From assembly GCA_041736465.1 (NCBI GenBank), contig JBGSTO010000462.1, positions 257,481-321,480 on the forward strand: 64,000 nucleotides of DNA, in the 5' to 3' direction. The position numbers and the translations under genes were made by a program. Positions 1 through 9,035 of the stretch are shown here, in pieces. Numbering within the stretch: the stretch's first letter is position 1; each line of letters starts with the position of its first letter. This DNA comes from JAJUJL01 sp041736465 (GTDB taxonomy: Bacteria > Chloroflexota > Anaerolineae > Anaerolineales > UBA4823). Below the pieces are notes generated by a model. The model was not told the origin of the DNA. It worked only from the letters and a program-made list of their open reading frames with translations, and searched no databases.

Positions 1-1827
1 TCATGACGGGCTTGCAGCCGCGCTGGACGGCTGAAACGGGTCGTATGCCTGCTCGAGCTGCTGGCGGAACTGCTGGGTGTACAGCTGATAGTAATGTCCG
101 CGGGCGCTGAGCAGCTCATTGTGACTGCCCATCTCTACGATGCGTCCCTGTTCAATCACCAGGATGCGGTTCGCCCGGCGGATGGTTGACAGGCGGTGGG
201 CAATAATGATGCTTGTCCGGTCTTTCATCAATGCTTCCATCCCCTTTTGGATAAGCGCCTCGGTCAATGTGTCCACCGAGCTGGTGGCTTCGTCCATGAT
301 GAAAATCTCGGGTCGAGCCAGCACAGCCCGTGCCAGGCTGAGCAGCTGCTTCTGACCGGTGGAGAGCAAGTTTCCGCCTTCGCCAACTGGCTCGTCGTAG
401 CTTTTGCTTAGTTTGACGATGAATACATGCGCCCCAGCGATCCTGGCAGCAGTTTCAACTTCCTCATCACTGGCCTCCAAACGACCGTAGCGAATGTTTT
501 CGCGCACGCTGCCAGAAAAGAGATGCGGCGTCTGCAGTACAATGCCAACGCGAGACTGGATGGCATGCTGAGAATAGTTGGTGTAATCATGGCCGGCGAT
601 GCGGATTTCGCCTTCGGTCGGTTCGAAGAACCGGCACAGCAGGTTGATGATGGTGGTCTTTCCACCGCCGGTCGGTCCGACCAGTGCAATCGACTCGCCG
701 GGTTTGATCTTCAGGCTGAAATCCTCCAGCACGGGCACTTTGTCTTCATAGGAGAAGTGGACGTGGTCGAATTCGATCTCACCGCGCATGGTGCCAGGGT
801 CAATCGCCCCGTCCCGGTCCTGCACATTGGGCACGGCATCGATCAAAGAAAACATGCGCTCCGCCGAGGCGATGGCATGCTGCATCTCGGCGTAAACCCG
901 CGCCAGGTCTTGAATAGGCCACATCATGAAAGTCACATATGAAACGAAAGCCTGGATGCCACCGATCGTCATGCTTCCATACGTGGCTTGCAGTCCACCG
1001 TACCAGACGATGCTGCCCAAGGCTATCGCGGCGATCATCTGTACGGTAGGCAGGAATAACGCAGAAAGCCAGGCAGCCCGGTAGCTGTGCCGGTACATCT
1101 CGCTGGTCAATTGATTGAATTCACCCAGGTTGGCGTCTTCCCGGCCCAACGCTTTGATCACGCGTACGCCGGTAATATTCTCGTTGAGCGAGCCAGTGAT
1201 CTTTGAATTGAATTTTCGTGAAAGACGGAATTCAACCAGGATGCGTTTGCGGAATTGAACCGCTACAACGATCAAGACCGGCAGTATCGCCAGCACGATC
1301 AGCGCCAGGCGCCAGTTGATCAGCAGCATGAAGTAAGAGGCTGTCAGGATGTTCATGGCAGCCCAGGTTACATCCAGCAGGCCCCAGGTGACCAGATCGG
1401 CAACCCGTTCGGAGTCGGAAGTAACCCGCGACATGATCCAGCCGACCGGAGTCCGGTTGAAGTAGGAAATTGATAGATCCTGAAGGTGGTCGAACATGCG
1501 CTTACGCAGGTCGTAGCGAATGCGTTCGCCCAGCACACCCGCAAGGTAAATGAACGCGAACACGCTGGCAGACTGTACAAGCACCAGCAGACCGTACTGG
1601 GTTGCCAGGCCGAGCAATGCCTGCCGGTTGCCTGGCACGATACCTTCATCCACCATGCGCTTGTTCAAGAAGGTGAAATAGGAATCCAGCCCTGAAGTTA
1701 CCATGATGGCAATTAAAAAACCTGCAATCCAGTACCAATAGGAGCGGGTGAGCGCCAGGATACGCAGGATGGTCTGGTTGTTGAACTGGGTAGAGAATTC
1801 TTCTTCTTCGAAGTAGGCGTCTGACAT
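1..1827 (-). CDS. ABC exporter half-transporter, permease fused to ATPase (subunit with intact catalytic site)
   Basis: 608 aa. The N-terminal ~330 residues form a six-helix type I exporter membrane domain and the C-terminal ~240 residues an ATPase. Visible motifs are Walker A GPTGGGKTT, signature LSTGQ, Walker B IFIMDEATSSVDT with the catalytic Glu, and H-loop AHRLST. It starts at ATG 1827, two bases after the stop of the upstream half-transporter (1830-3689), so the two are almost certainly translated together and form one heterodimer. The partner has a weakened Walker B, which makes this the subunit contributing the hydrolytic Glu. The stop (TGA) sits on the first bases of the window, so the gene is complete. 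The substrate cannot be read from sequence; lipid, drug or peptide export are all possible. Confidence 0.93.
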   Translation of the reverse strand: MSDAYFEEEEFSTQFNNQTILRILALTRSYWYWIAGFLIAIMVTSGLDSYFTFLNKRMVDEGIVPGNRQALLGLATQYGLLVLVQSASVFAFIYLAGVLGERIRYDLRKRMFDHLQDLSISYFNRTPVGWIMSRVTSDSERVADLVTWGLLDVTWAAMNILTASYFMLLINWRLALIVLAILPVLIVVAVQFRKRILVEFRLSRKFNSKITGSLNENITGVRVIKALGREDANLGEFNQLTSEMYRHSYRAAWLSALFLPTVQMIAAIALGSIVWYGGLQATYGSMTIGGIQAFVSYVTFMMWPIQDLARVYAEMQHAIASAERMFSLIDAVPNVQDRDGAIDPGTMRGEIEFDHVHFSYEDKVPVLEDFSLKIKPGESIALVGPTGGGKTTIINLLCRFFEPTEGEIRIAGHDYTNYSQHAIQSRVGIVLQTPHLFSGSVRENIRYGRLEASDEEVETAARIAGAHVFIVKLSKSYDEPVGEGGNLLSTGQKQLLSLARAVLARPEIFIMDEATSSVDTLTEALIQKGMEALMKDRTSIIIAHRLSTIRRANRILVIEQGRIVEMGSHNELLSARGHYYQLYTQQFRQQLEQAYDPFQPSSAAASPS

Positions 1828-1829
1828 GG

Positions 1830-3689
1830 CTACCTCACCTGGTCAGAGGTCGGAATAAGCTGCCCTGCGCTGGCGATTTCCTCTTCCAGTTCGGTCTCGA
1901 TACGGGTTTGGATTTCATAGATGCGGCGGTAGATTTTCCCCAGGGCATACAGCTCTGCATGCGTGCCCTGCTCCACGATCTTTCCTTGATCCATAACCAG
2001 GATCAGATCGGCGTTCATCACACTCTGGATTCGGTGGGCGATGATGAAGCTTGTCCTGCCGATCATCAACTGCTGCAGCGCCTGGCGGATGGCAGCCTCG
2101 GTCATCGTATCAACAGAAGAAGTGGCGTCATCCAGAATCAAGATGCGTGGGTTTTTAAGCAGTGTGCGGGCAATCGCTACGCGCTGCTTTTGACCGCCTG
2201 AAAGGGTTACGCCCTTTTCTCCAATGAGCGTATCATAGCCTTCCGGGAATGAAACAATGATATCGTGTATGGCTGCAGCCCTGGCTGCGACCTCGATCTC
2301 GTCTTGCGGCACGCTGCGACCCACACCATAAGTGATGTTTTCGCGCAGTGAGCGCGAGAACAGGAATGGCTCTTGTTCGACAATGCCAATTTGACTGCGC
2401 AGGTACTTACGGGAATATTCCTTAAGATCAACGCCATCCAGTAAGATGCGACCGGAAGTGTATTCGTAGAAACGCGGCAGCAGATTGACCAGGCTGGTCT
2501 TACCAGAACCGGTGGATCCAAGCAGAGCGATCGCCTGCCCTGGCTGGCAGTGGAAAGTTATGCCTTCCAGCACAGGCGCTTCCTGACCATATTGAAAGCT
2601 GACATTTTGAAATTCGATCTCACCCCTCAGCGGGCTGGGTGGTTGTTGGATGCCGTCTTCCAGTGGCTCACGATCCTGGCGCACGATCTCCATGACGCGT
2701 CCGTAGGAGACCAGGCCGGTGGAGGTCTGAACAATCAGCCTGCCCAGATTGCGCATCGGCCAGATGAGCCACACAACCAGGCCATGATATGCCAGGTAGG
2801 TGCCTACAGATATCCGTCCGTCGATCGCAAATATTGCCGCCAGCAAGAAACCACCCAGCATCTGCGCCCCACAGACGATATCCGAGAGTGGCCAAAAGGT
2901 GGAGTGCATCAAGAGCAGCCGGCGTCCAAGGGTGAACTTCTTGAAGTTGTCTTTCTCAAATTTGCCGCGTTCGAAATCCTGCCGTGCGAAGGCTTTCACC
3001 ACGCGCACACCTGCCAGGTTTTCCTGCAGGGTGGTGGAAAGGATCGCATCCTGCTCCTGATAGGCCTCGTAAGCCTTGGTGACGCGGCGGAAGAAGAAGA
3101 TTGAAACCAGGATGATGATGGGTATCACAATGATCGACGCCAGTCCCAAAGTGACATCCAGGTTGAGGATAGCAATAAAATTTACCAGGAAGAGCAGGAT
3201 GATACGCCCAACACCGATGGCCTGGTCGGCAAAAAATCGCCTGAGCGCGTCGACATCGGAGGTTGAGCGCTGGATCAACTCGCCGGTTTGCATTCCGTCG
3301 TGGTAAGCAAATGTCAGCCGTTGGATGTGATCGAATAAGTAGTTTCTCAGCCGGCGGGCAACTCCCTCGGCGGTGTAGGCAGCCAGGCGCCCGCTGAAGT
3401 ATGTAAATCCGCCCTCGAAGACGGCCAGAAAAAGAAATCCCGCTGCCACCCACGGCAAGATGGAGACAAAGTTCACGCTGCTCTGTTGTGGCTGGAGAGC
3501 AGGCATCAGCCCGTCAGCCAGGTAGCGCAGGAGTAAATAAGTTCCGGTCTTCGAAATGGCTGCCGCCCCTAGACTGATGGCGGCTCCGAAATAGGCCAGG
3601 CGAAAGCCATGCATCAAGCGCCAAAGCCCCGCCAGGCGGTTGCCTGACAGGGTGGCTTTAATATCGAACTGGTCGGTGCGAGCGTCCAA
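1830..3689 (-). CDS. ABC exporter half-transporter, permease fused to ATPase (degenerate catalytic base)
   Basis: 619 aa, same architecture as its downstream partner: membrane domain ~1-345, ATPase ~365-600. Walker A is GSTGSGKTS, the signature is LSGGQKQR and the H-loop is AHRIQS. Walker B reads ILILDDATSSVDT, so Asp replaces the catalytic Glu. This one-sided degeneracy is typical of heterodimeric exporters such as TM287/288 and BmrCD, where one ATP site is hydrolytic and the other mostly regulatory. The start is TTG at 3689 with GAGGA just upstream. It is the first gene of a two-gene operon. Confidence 0.92.
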   Translation of the reverse strand: MDARTDQFDIKATLSGNRLAGLWRLMHGFRLAYFGAAISLGAAAISKTGTYLLLRYLADGLMPALQPQQSSVNFVSILPWVAAGFLFLAVFEGGFTYFSGRLAAYTAEGVARRLRNYLFDHIQRLTFAYHDGMQTGELIQRSTSDVDALRRFFADQAIGVGRIILLFLVNFIAILNLDVTLGLASIIVIPIIILVSIFFFRRVTKAYEAYQEQDAILSTTLQENLAGVRVVKAFARQDFERGKFEKDNFKKFTLGRRLLLMHSTFWPLSDIVCGAQMLGGFLLAAIFAIDGRISVGTYLAYHGLVVWLIWPMRNLGRLIVQTSTGLVSYGRVMEIVRQDREPLEDGIQQPPSPLRGEIEFQNVSFQYGQEAPVLEGITFHCQPGQAIALLGSTGSGKTSLVNLLPRFYEYTSGRILLDGVDLKEYSRKYLRSQIGIVEQEPFLFSRSLRENITYGVGRSVPQDEIEVAARAAAIHDIIVSFPEGYDTLIGEKGVTLSGGQKQRVAIARTLLKNPRILILDDATSSVDTMTEAAIRQALQQLMIGRTSFIIAHRIQSVMNADLILVMDQGKIVEQGTHAELYALGKIYRRIYEIQTRIETELEEEIASAGQLIPTSDQVR

Positions 3690-3776
3690 TTTATCCTCGT
3701 GACCGGGTGATCTACAGAACGATAAGTTTAATCGAAGAACTTACTCGCGTCAAACCGAGGGGACAGAACCGGATTG

Positions 3777-3992
3777 TTAATCCTTGCGCTCGTGACCATT
3801 ACGGGTCGTGATTGCCTGGCAAGGGCAGGCAGCCGCGCATAGGGCGCAGCGCGTGCAGCGCGAAAAATCCACATAGGGCGGCTCGCCGGGGTCCGGCTGG
3901 ACGATGGCACGCGTCTTACATACCAGACGCGCCTGGCATGGGTCGCATCCCTGACAAACGTTCCAGTCAATTTCCGGATAAGCAGGGTTCAT
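3777..3992 (-). CDS. small 2[4Fe-4S]-type ferredoxin
   Basis: 71 aa. Two cysteine groups are seen: C13-x2-C16-x2-C19-x5-C25 and C46-x2-C49-x2-C52-x3-C56-P, the classic bacterial two-cluster ferredoxin pattern, except that the first group has five rather than three residues before its last Cys. An extra Cys follows at 58. The protein would carry electrons in the cytoplasm. Its ATG overlaps the stop of the upstream methyltransferase (ATGA at 3989-3992), so the two are translationally coupled. The electron partner is unknown; the nitroreductase family protein further upstream in the same run is one candidate. Confidence 0.82.
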   Translation of the reverse strand: MNPAYPEIDWNVCQGCDPCQARLVCKTRAIVQPDPGEPPYVDFSRCTRCALCAAACPCQAITTRNGHERKD

Positions 3993-4807
3993 ACTGCAGC
4001 CATTATAATCCCTTGTGATTTCTCGATGAAGATGTGCCCTTGGTCACGTATCATGGCGCTGATATGGGTGTGCAAGCGGTCGAAGGTTTGCCGGTCCACC
4101 TGGTTTTCGGTATGCCACATGGAAGCGATATAGTTCATTAAGTCTGCGGCGCCGGTAACCATCAGGTTGTCCACGAAGATCTCGGTATTCACCGATGTGA
4201 AATAGCGCTGCAGCAGTTCGGGACCGTCTTCAAGTGTAAAACGCCGCGCTGCCAACAGCGGGATTGAATAGGTTGGAATGAACTGCTGGATAAGCTCATG
4301 TATCTGGTGCATATGCAGCAATCCATTGGTTGCCGCGCAAAGCCGCCCCCCGGGTTTCAAGACCCGCCGCATTTCCGATAGAGCTGCCTCCATATCGGGA
4401 ACATGGTACAGCATGTGATTGGCGATGATGCAATCTAAGCTGCCAGACGGTAAAGGTATATGTTGGGCATCCAGCGCCAGGTAGCGGCAGCAGGGCTGGG
4501 AGGCATTCTTCTCGCGAGCGGCTTTGACCATGCCTGTGGAGAGGTCACCCAATAATACAGTGAGTGCCTGACCGGTACGATCGCGGTTTTCGTACCACAA
4601 GTCACCCGGTCCGCAGCCGATTTCTAGAATGACGGCATCCGGAGCGACGGGTAGACGGTCGAACACCCAGCGGAACCAGGAGCCAGGGTTGGTGCCGTAC
4701 TTGCGGTGCAGGGCGATGCGAGCCCGGAGATTTGCGTCGGTGCGGTACTGTTCATTCTTCAGGTATTCCTGGTCGGTGATCGTTCGCTCTGGTTTGCTGT
4801 GCGTCAT
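3989..4807 (-). CDS. class I SAM-dependent methyltransferase
   Basis: 272 aa. The Rossmann SAM-binding core begins near residue 58 with VILEIGCGPGDLW (motif I), followed by an acidic residue in LLGDLS, then LALDAQHIPLPSGSLDCIIANHMLYHVPD (motifs II-III), typical of Methyltransf_11. The C-terminal ~100 residues are helical and probably bind the unknown substrate. It is coupled by a 4-base overlap to the downstream ferredoxin and sits ~27 bases after the GNAT-like gene. Small-molecule methylation is likely; the acceptor cannot be identified. Confidence 0.87.
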   Translation of the reverse strand: MTHSKPERTITDQEYLKNEQYRTDANLRARIALHRKYGTNPGSWFRWVFDRLPVAPDAVILEIGCGPGDLWYENRDRTGQALTVLLGDLSTGMVKAAREKNASQPCCRYLALDAQHIPLPSGSLDCIIANHMLYHVPDMEAALSEMRRVLKPGGRLCAATNGLLHMHQIHELIQQFIPTYSIPLLAARRFTLEDGPELLQRYFTSVNTEIFVDNLMVTGAADLMNYIASMWHTENQVDRQTFDRLHTHISAMIRDQGHIFIEKSQGIIMAAV

Positions 4808-4834
4808 GGAATTATCCTCGGCTCCTGGCTTGTC

Positions 4835-5968
4835 TTACAGATCCCGGCTGTAAACACGATGCAGCTTATGAAATGTGATCCCAATATTCTCCAGGTCGCG
4901 CAGCATACGCTCATTCTCGGCGCCGATCTGGATGAGCTCGCCATAGCGGTAGCCGCTGCCAGCCACGCTTTTGTACAGCTCGGAGAAAAGCAGGGCAGTG
5001 CCGCCCACACCTCGATAGCCTTCAGCCATGCCGGCGCCATTGACATTCACCCAGCGGGTACGGCGCAGCTCCAGCAGCAGGTCAATCCAACCGAGAGGGA
5101 AGAGACGCCCACGCGTTCGCTGGATGGCGGCAGAGATGTCCGGATAAGCAAATAAGAAGCCTACTGCCTGATCGTCTTTCATCACGATCTTGATCAGGCG
5201 CGGATCGGCGAACCAGATCAGCTGATCTGCCATCGAGCGCGCATCGTCGTCGGTTAAGGGTGCATTACCGCTGGTGCCGGTCAAAGAGTTGTTGTAAAGC
5301 TCTTTCAGGTAAGGGACCAGTGAGCGCAGCTCGCGCCGGGAGCTGAAGCGGGTGACTTTCAACCCGCGCCGCTGCTGAACGCGTTCGGCAAGCTCATGGA
5401 TACGCTCTGGAAATTCCGAGCTGGCGTCCATATAGCCGGTGAGCAAATCACGGGCGTCACCTAATCCGCCGGCAGTGGTGACCAGGTGCTCATAATAGGG
5501 AAAGTTATATGGCTGTCCGAAGGCTGGACGGTGCTCAAAGCCCTTGGCCAGCAGTCCTAAACCATCGAAGACTGTAAACCCTTTAGGCCCAAAGAGCTGC
5601 TCCAATCCCTGCTGCCTGGCGTAACCTACCGCGGCATCAAATAATAAACTGGCAGCCTGTTCGTCGTCGATAGATTCGAAATGGTAAAAGAAAGCAGTTT
5701 TTTCCTGGTTGTAGCTGTTATGGTTGTGATTATTGATCACCGCGATGCGCCCAACCGCCTGCCCATGACGGTCATTCACCAGAAAGAAAGCCGCCTCCCC
5801 GTGGCGGTAGAAAGCAAAGCGCTGGCGATTGAAAGGCTGGCGCACCTCGAAACTCAGCGGGGGTACCCACTGCGGCGTATCCTTGTACAGCCGGAAAGGC
5901 AGATCCAGATAGGCGTTTACCTGCCTGCGGTTGTCGAAGTCCAGCCGTTCTATCTTGTATTCAGGCAT
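4835..5968 (-). CDS. GNAT-like N-acetyltransferase superfamily protein, uncharacterised subfamily
   Basis: 377 aa from ATG 5968; a longer reading from 6091 adds a low-quality extension overlapping the nitroreductase, so the MPEYKIERL start is preferred. It resembles a family of ~380-aa proteins with an N-terminal segment containing WVPPLSFE and FGPKGFTVFDG, and a GNAT-like C-terminal half (KIVMKDDQAVGFLFAYPD, then a helix after GYRGVGGTALLFSEL that may contact the acetyl-CoA pyrophosphate). It overlaps the upstream nitroreductase stop by 8 bases. The substrate is unknown. Confidence 0.72.
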   Translation of the reverse strand: MPEYKIERLDFDNRRQVNAYLDLPFRLYKDTPQWVPPLSFEVRQPFNRQRFAFYRHGEAAFFLVNDRHGQAVGRIAVINNHNHNSYNQEKTAFFYHFESIDDEQAASLLFDAAVGYARQQGLEQLFGPKGFTVFDGLGLLAKGFEHRPAFGQPYNFPYYEHLVTTAGGLGDARDLLTGYMDASSEFPERIHELAERVQQRRGLKVTRFSSRRELRSLVPYLKELYNNSLTGTSGNAPLTDDDARSMADQLIWFADPRLIKIVMKDDQAVGFLFAYPDISAAIQRTRGRLFPLGWIDLLLELRRTRWVNVNGAGMAEGYRGVGGTALLFSELYKSVAGSGYRYGELIQIGAENERMLRDLENIGITFHKLHRVYSRDL

Positions 5969-6656
5969 GCTCCGGGTTCTCCTTGGCAGGTAGAAAGACA
6001 GCAATTTGATCCAGGGTTTTTCGGGGGATGACGGGAACCCGAGCAGAGGGGGCAGGATAGCCGGCAACCAGGAGCAGGTATGGGCGTTCATTCGCCGGTC
6101 TGCCCAGAATCTTGCCCAGAAAATCCATTGGGCTGGGGGTATGGGTCAGGGCAGCCAACCCGGCATTCTGCAATGCCGCGATCAGGATTCCGGTGGCGAT
6201 GCCGACCGATTCATGCGCGTAGTAATGCTTCATTCTTCTACCACCCGGGAGCAATCCATACGATTGCACAAAGATGGCGATCAGGTACGGGGCGGTTTCC
6301 AAGAAGGGTTTATTGGTATCCGTCCCCAATGGGGCGAGCGCTGCCAGCCATTCGGGGGTGGCACGGCGTGTATAGAACTCTCGCTCTTCCTCTTCTGCTG
6401 CGATGCGGATGCGTGTTTTTATCTCGGGATCGGAAACGACTACGAAGGTCCATGGCTGTAAGTTTGCCCCGCTTGGACTTGCACCAGCGGCAAGCAGGCA
6501 GTTTTTGATGATCTCCAGAGGCACTACCCGGTCAGAAAAATCTCGCACTGTCCGGCGGCGCTTCATCACACCGGCAAACTCCTGTGAACGATGCAGCATC
6601 TCGCCGGGAGGGTACTCGATATAGCTGTCATAGGGTTGGTATACCGGTTCAGTCAC
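5961..6656 (-). CDS. nitroreductase family FMN oxidoreductase
   Basis: 231 aa. Motifs: RRTVRDFSDR near residue 33 (FMN phosphate contacts), AAGASPSGANLQPWTFVVVSD around 53-73, and the C-terminal GYPAPSARVPVIPRK. The family uses NAD(P)H to reduce nitro groups, quinones or flavins. The start is GTG at 6656, supported by AGAGGA a few bases upstream; no better ATG precedes the conserved core. It is first of the coupled run nitroreductase / GNAT-like / methyltransferase / ferredoxin. Iodotyrosine-dehalogenase-like or BluB-like relatives share the fold, so the reaction is not fixed. Confidence 0.87.
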   Translation of the reverse strand: MTEPVYQPYDSYIEYPPGEMLHRSQEFAGVMKRRRTVRDFSDRVVPLEIIKNCLLAAGASPSGANLQPWTFVVVSDPEIKTRIRIAAEEEEREFYTRRATPEWLAALAPLGTDTNKPFLETAPYLIAIFVQSYGLLPGGRRMKHYYAHESVGIATGILIAALQNAGLAALTHTPSPMDFLGKILGRPANERPYLLLVAGYPAPSARVPVIPRKTLDQIAVFLPAKENPEHA

Positions 6657-6699
6657 TTAAAGTTCCTCTCGAGAGATGCAAAGACGCAGCCCAGTGGAA

Positions 6700-7650
6700 T
6701 TATCCCAGCGACCTGATCATAAAGCGCAGGTTGTCTTGGAAATAATTTTCAAACCCCCACCTGCCGAACTTTTCGGGAACCTCAGCCGGCATAGCCAGGT
6801 CTAAATTTTTCCCCGAGGCGCGAATTCTGGCAGCAATGCGCTCCAGTTCTTGCATGTAATTCACCAATAGACGGACATCGTCCAAGGTTCCAACAGGCCC
6901 ATGTCCAGGGACTACCAGCAGGGGTGACATTTTAAGAATTTCATCCAATGCTGATGCCAATCCTCCGGGAGTACTTTCGGCGATATACGGATGGCATTGA
7001 ACGGTGACTAAATCTCCGGTGAAGAGCACGCCATGGGATGGCAGGTACATCAGGGTATCGTGGGTTGTGTGGCCTCCACAAAGCTGAAACAAATGCACCC
7101 TTTCTCGCGAGCCAAAGAGATTCATCTGCTCGCTAAAAGTAAGGGTCGGTGGTCGGACGCGGGCGCGCACCAGAGATTCTAAAGTTGCCCGAATGAATTC
7201 TGCCCACAAGCTGGAACTTTGTTCCTCCAGCTTGCCCTGGGGCTGCGTGCGCAGCGCTTGCAGCAGCGCATGCATATTTTCGCTGTTGTCCCGGTAAGAG
7301 CGGATCTCGTCCTGCCCGGCAGTCTCGATCAGAGCACGAGTTTGGCTGCTGGCGATGATCTCGACATCCATCGGGAACGCCTGGCTGCCCCAGGTATGGT
7401 CACTGTGATAATGGCTGAACACCAGACAGTCTACCGGTCGGTCGAACATCGATTCGGCGATCAAATTTAGATCAATTGCCGCCAGTGGAGAAAGAAATGT
7501 GTCAAAGCACAGCAGACGTTCACCCAGGTTCACCAAACCTGCATTGCTTATAGCCAGTCCACCGCTGCGATGAACAGCAGCGAAGACATTTTCGCCCAAT
7601 TCTTGGATATGGAAATTCTTCGAGAGGATGCCGGTATTTCTGGTTGCCAT
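6700..7650 (-). CDS. metallo-beta-lactamase-fold hydrolase
   Basis: 316 aa. The metal motif HYHSDH (in VFSHYHSDHTWGS, near residue 80) and later His/Asp positions GGHTTHDT, FTGDLV and VVPGHGPVG define the fold. The pattern suits glyoxalase-II-like, quinoprotein relay (SoxH-like) or lactonase members. No signal peptide is seen, so it is probably cytoplasmic. An insertion of ~55 residues between the first and second metal motifs (around residues 118-160) could shape the active site. It lies 30 bases after the GyrA-C-terminal-like gene and may share its transcript. Confidence 0.88.
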   Translation of the reverse strand: MATRNTGILSKNFHIQELGENVFAAVHRSGGLAISNAGLVNLGERLLCFDTFLSPLAAIDLNLIAESMFDRPVDCLVFSHYHSDHTWGSQAFPMDVEIIASSQTRALIETAGQDEIRSYRDNSENMHALLQALRTQPQGKLEEQSSSLWAEFIRATLESLVRARVRPPTLTFSEQMNLFGSRERVHLFQLCGGHTTHDTLMYLPSHGVLFTGDLVTVQCHPYIAESTPGGLASALDEILKMSPLLVVPGHGPVGTLDDVRLLVNYMQELERIAARIRASGKNLDLAMPAEVPEKFGRWGFENYFQDNLRFMIRSLG

Positions 7651-7680
7651 AAAGAATGGTCGGATTATCTGTTGGTGTGC

Positions 7681-8739
7681 CTATGCAGACCCCAGGGTTG
7701 AGGTGCGGTAGCTTACCGTGACAGCGCTGGCTTCATCGGCACGAAAGCTCATGCAGATGACGCCTTGAACCACGCCATCTTTGACTGGAATTTCATCGGC
7801 CTGGAAACGGATGATTTTACTCAGCCGGGAGATGATGAAAATGTCCTCAACCTCGTCGGCGTTCATAGCTGACAGCAGATTATCTGTAGAGAAGGCAATT
7901 TTGCCCCCAGATCCGGGAGCTTTGTTAGCGGAGAATGTATCCATGCTGCGCATAGTCCCCTTGCCATCGACGCCCACCAGCAGAACCTTGCTGTCTGCGT
8001 ATACATACGTGACTGCGACGGCTTGATCACCATCACTTAAGCGCAAACCCAGGCAGCCCTGTGGTGGTACCAGCTTTTCTGCGAAACGGATCGCTTTTCC
8101 GGAGCGGGAGGCGATAAAGAGATCGCTCTCACCAGGTGTCCAGCAAGCCGATGCGACCTCCCCAAATGATTTGTAGTCATATAAGGCTGTCCCTGGTTTC
8201 ATGTATTCACCGAAAATGTGATGGCGAAGCGTGCGCAGCATGCCGGTTTTGCTCAACACTGCCAGATAGCCTTGAGCCTGCACCGGCAGTAAAAGCGCAG
8301 GATGTTCGCCTTCTGCCAGGATAATCTTACCCAGGATGGATTTGCCCCGCGAGCGTAGGGGAGACTCAGGGATGGCGTTTGCCGGCAAACGGAAGGCTCG
8401 CCCGTGATTGCTGATCAGAAGCAAGCTCTGATCCTGATCTGCCATGCAAAGGATTACCGGCGGCTCGCTCTCGGGCGTCTCCAGGTCGAAGATGCCCATC
8501 CCACTGCGCCGCTGGCGCGAATATAAGTGCCGCAAGCTGCGTTTGGCAACGCCGTTTTGTGTTGCGCAAATCAGGCCAACCGTGGTCGGGGGTTCATCCG
8601 GTACTAAGTCATCAGCAGGCAGCCTATCCGGTTCTGTGAACGAGGAAGGTTTAGGTCTCTCTAACTGCTCTTCTAGATATAGGATGTAGGCCAGAATTTC
8701 GGGTGAGGCGGATGAAATATCAGGTCTTTTCATAATCAT
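7681..8739 (-). CDS. stand-alone GyrA C-terminal-domain-like beta-pinwheel protein
   Basis: 352 aa. There is no DNA breakage-reunion domain. After a short N-terminal helix (ILAYILYLEEQLE) and an acidic linker, the protein consists of about six GyrA/ParC C-terminal-type blades, each with a G-x-hydrophobic-R core: NGVAKR, NHGRAFRLP, KTGMLRTL, RSGKAIRF, DGKGTMRSM and LSKIIRFQADEIP. A GyrA-box-like QRRSGMG sits in the first blade (residues 76-82 counted from this start; canonical QRRGGKG). Such domains wrap DNA in gyrase, so DNA binding or modulation of gyrase/topoisomerase IV is inferred. Start choice is uncertain: TTG 8748, ATG 8739 and ATG 8733 are in frame and none has a strong ribosome site. 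Confidence 0.8.
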   Translation of the reverse strand: MIMKRPDISSASPEILAYILYLEEQLERPKPSSFTEPDRLPADDLVPDEPPTTVGLICATQNGVAKRSLRHLYSRQRRSGMGIFDLETPESEPPVILCMADQDQSLLLISNHGRAFRLPANAIPESPLRSRGKSILGKIILAEGEHPALLLPVQAQGYLAVLSKTGMLRTLRHHIFGEYMKPGTALYDYKSFGEVASACWTPGESDLFIASRSGKAIRFAEKLVPPQGCLGLRLSDGDQAVAVTYVYADSKVLLVGVDGKGTMRSMDTFSANKAPGSGGKIAFSTDNLLSAMNADEVEDIFIISRLSKIIRFQADEIPVKDGVVQGVICMSFRADEASAVTVSYRTSTLGSA

Positions 8740-8768
8740 GCCAATCAATTAATCAGATTTTGGACCGG

Positions 8769-9014
8769 CTATGCCGGTTGGACCAGGCTTCCAACTCTCT
8801 TAACACAGGGATGTACGAAAACTTCGCGATTGTGAGGCGCGTTCACCAGCTCGTGAGTCAGGTTCTGACCTGCAAAGTGCAGGTTCTCATGCAGTCCGGT
8901 GCGCCAGCGATAGCAGCCGGAGACATCATACACGATGCCATCGCAAGCTATGTACACCGGTCCATCCTCGCCATTGTAGAGCTTAAGTTCATGCTCAGTA
9001 AAGGATCTTTCCAT
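8769..9014 (-). CDS. cytochrome b5-like heme/steroid-binding domain protein
   Basis: 81 aa. The whole protein is one domain: FTEHELKLYNGEDGPVYIACDGIVYDVS followed by W-x2-G-x-H and HFAGQNLTHELVNAPHNREV. This is the small bacterial cytochrome-b5-like pattern, with candidate heme ligands among the His residues in GLHENLHFAG and APH. No signal peptide or membrane segment is seen. It sits between the ABC-2 permease and the GyrA-C-terminal-like gene with gaps of about 20-30 bases. An electron-transfer or heme/steroid-binding role is expected; the partner is unknown. Confidence 0.82.
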   Translation of the reverse strand: MERSFTEHELKLYNGEDGPVYIACDGIVYDVSGCYRWRTGLHENLHFAGQNLTHELVNAPHNREVFVHPCVKRVGSLVQPA

Positions 9015-9035
9015 TCTCTTGACTCGCTTGCTAAT

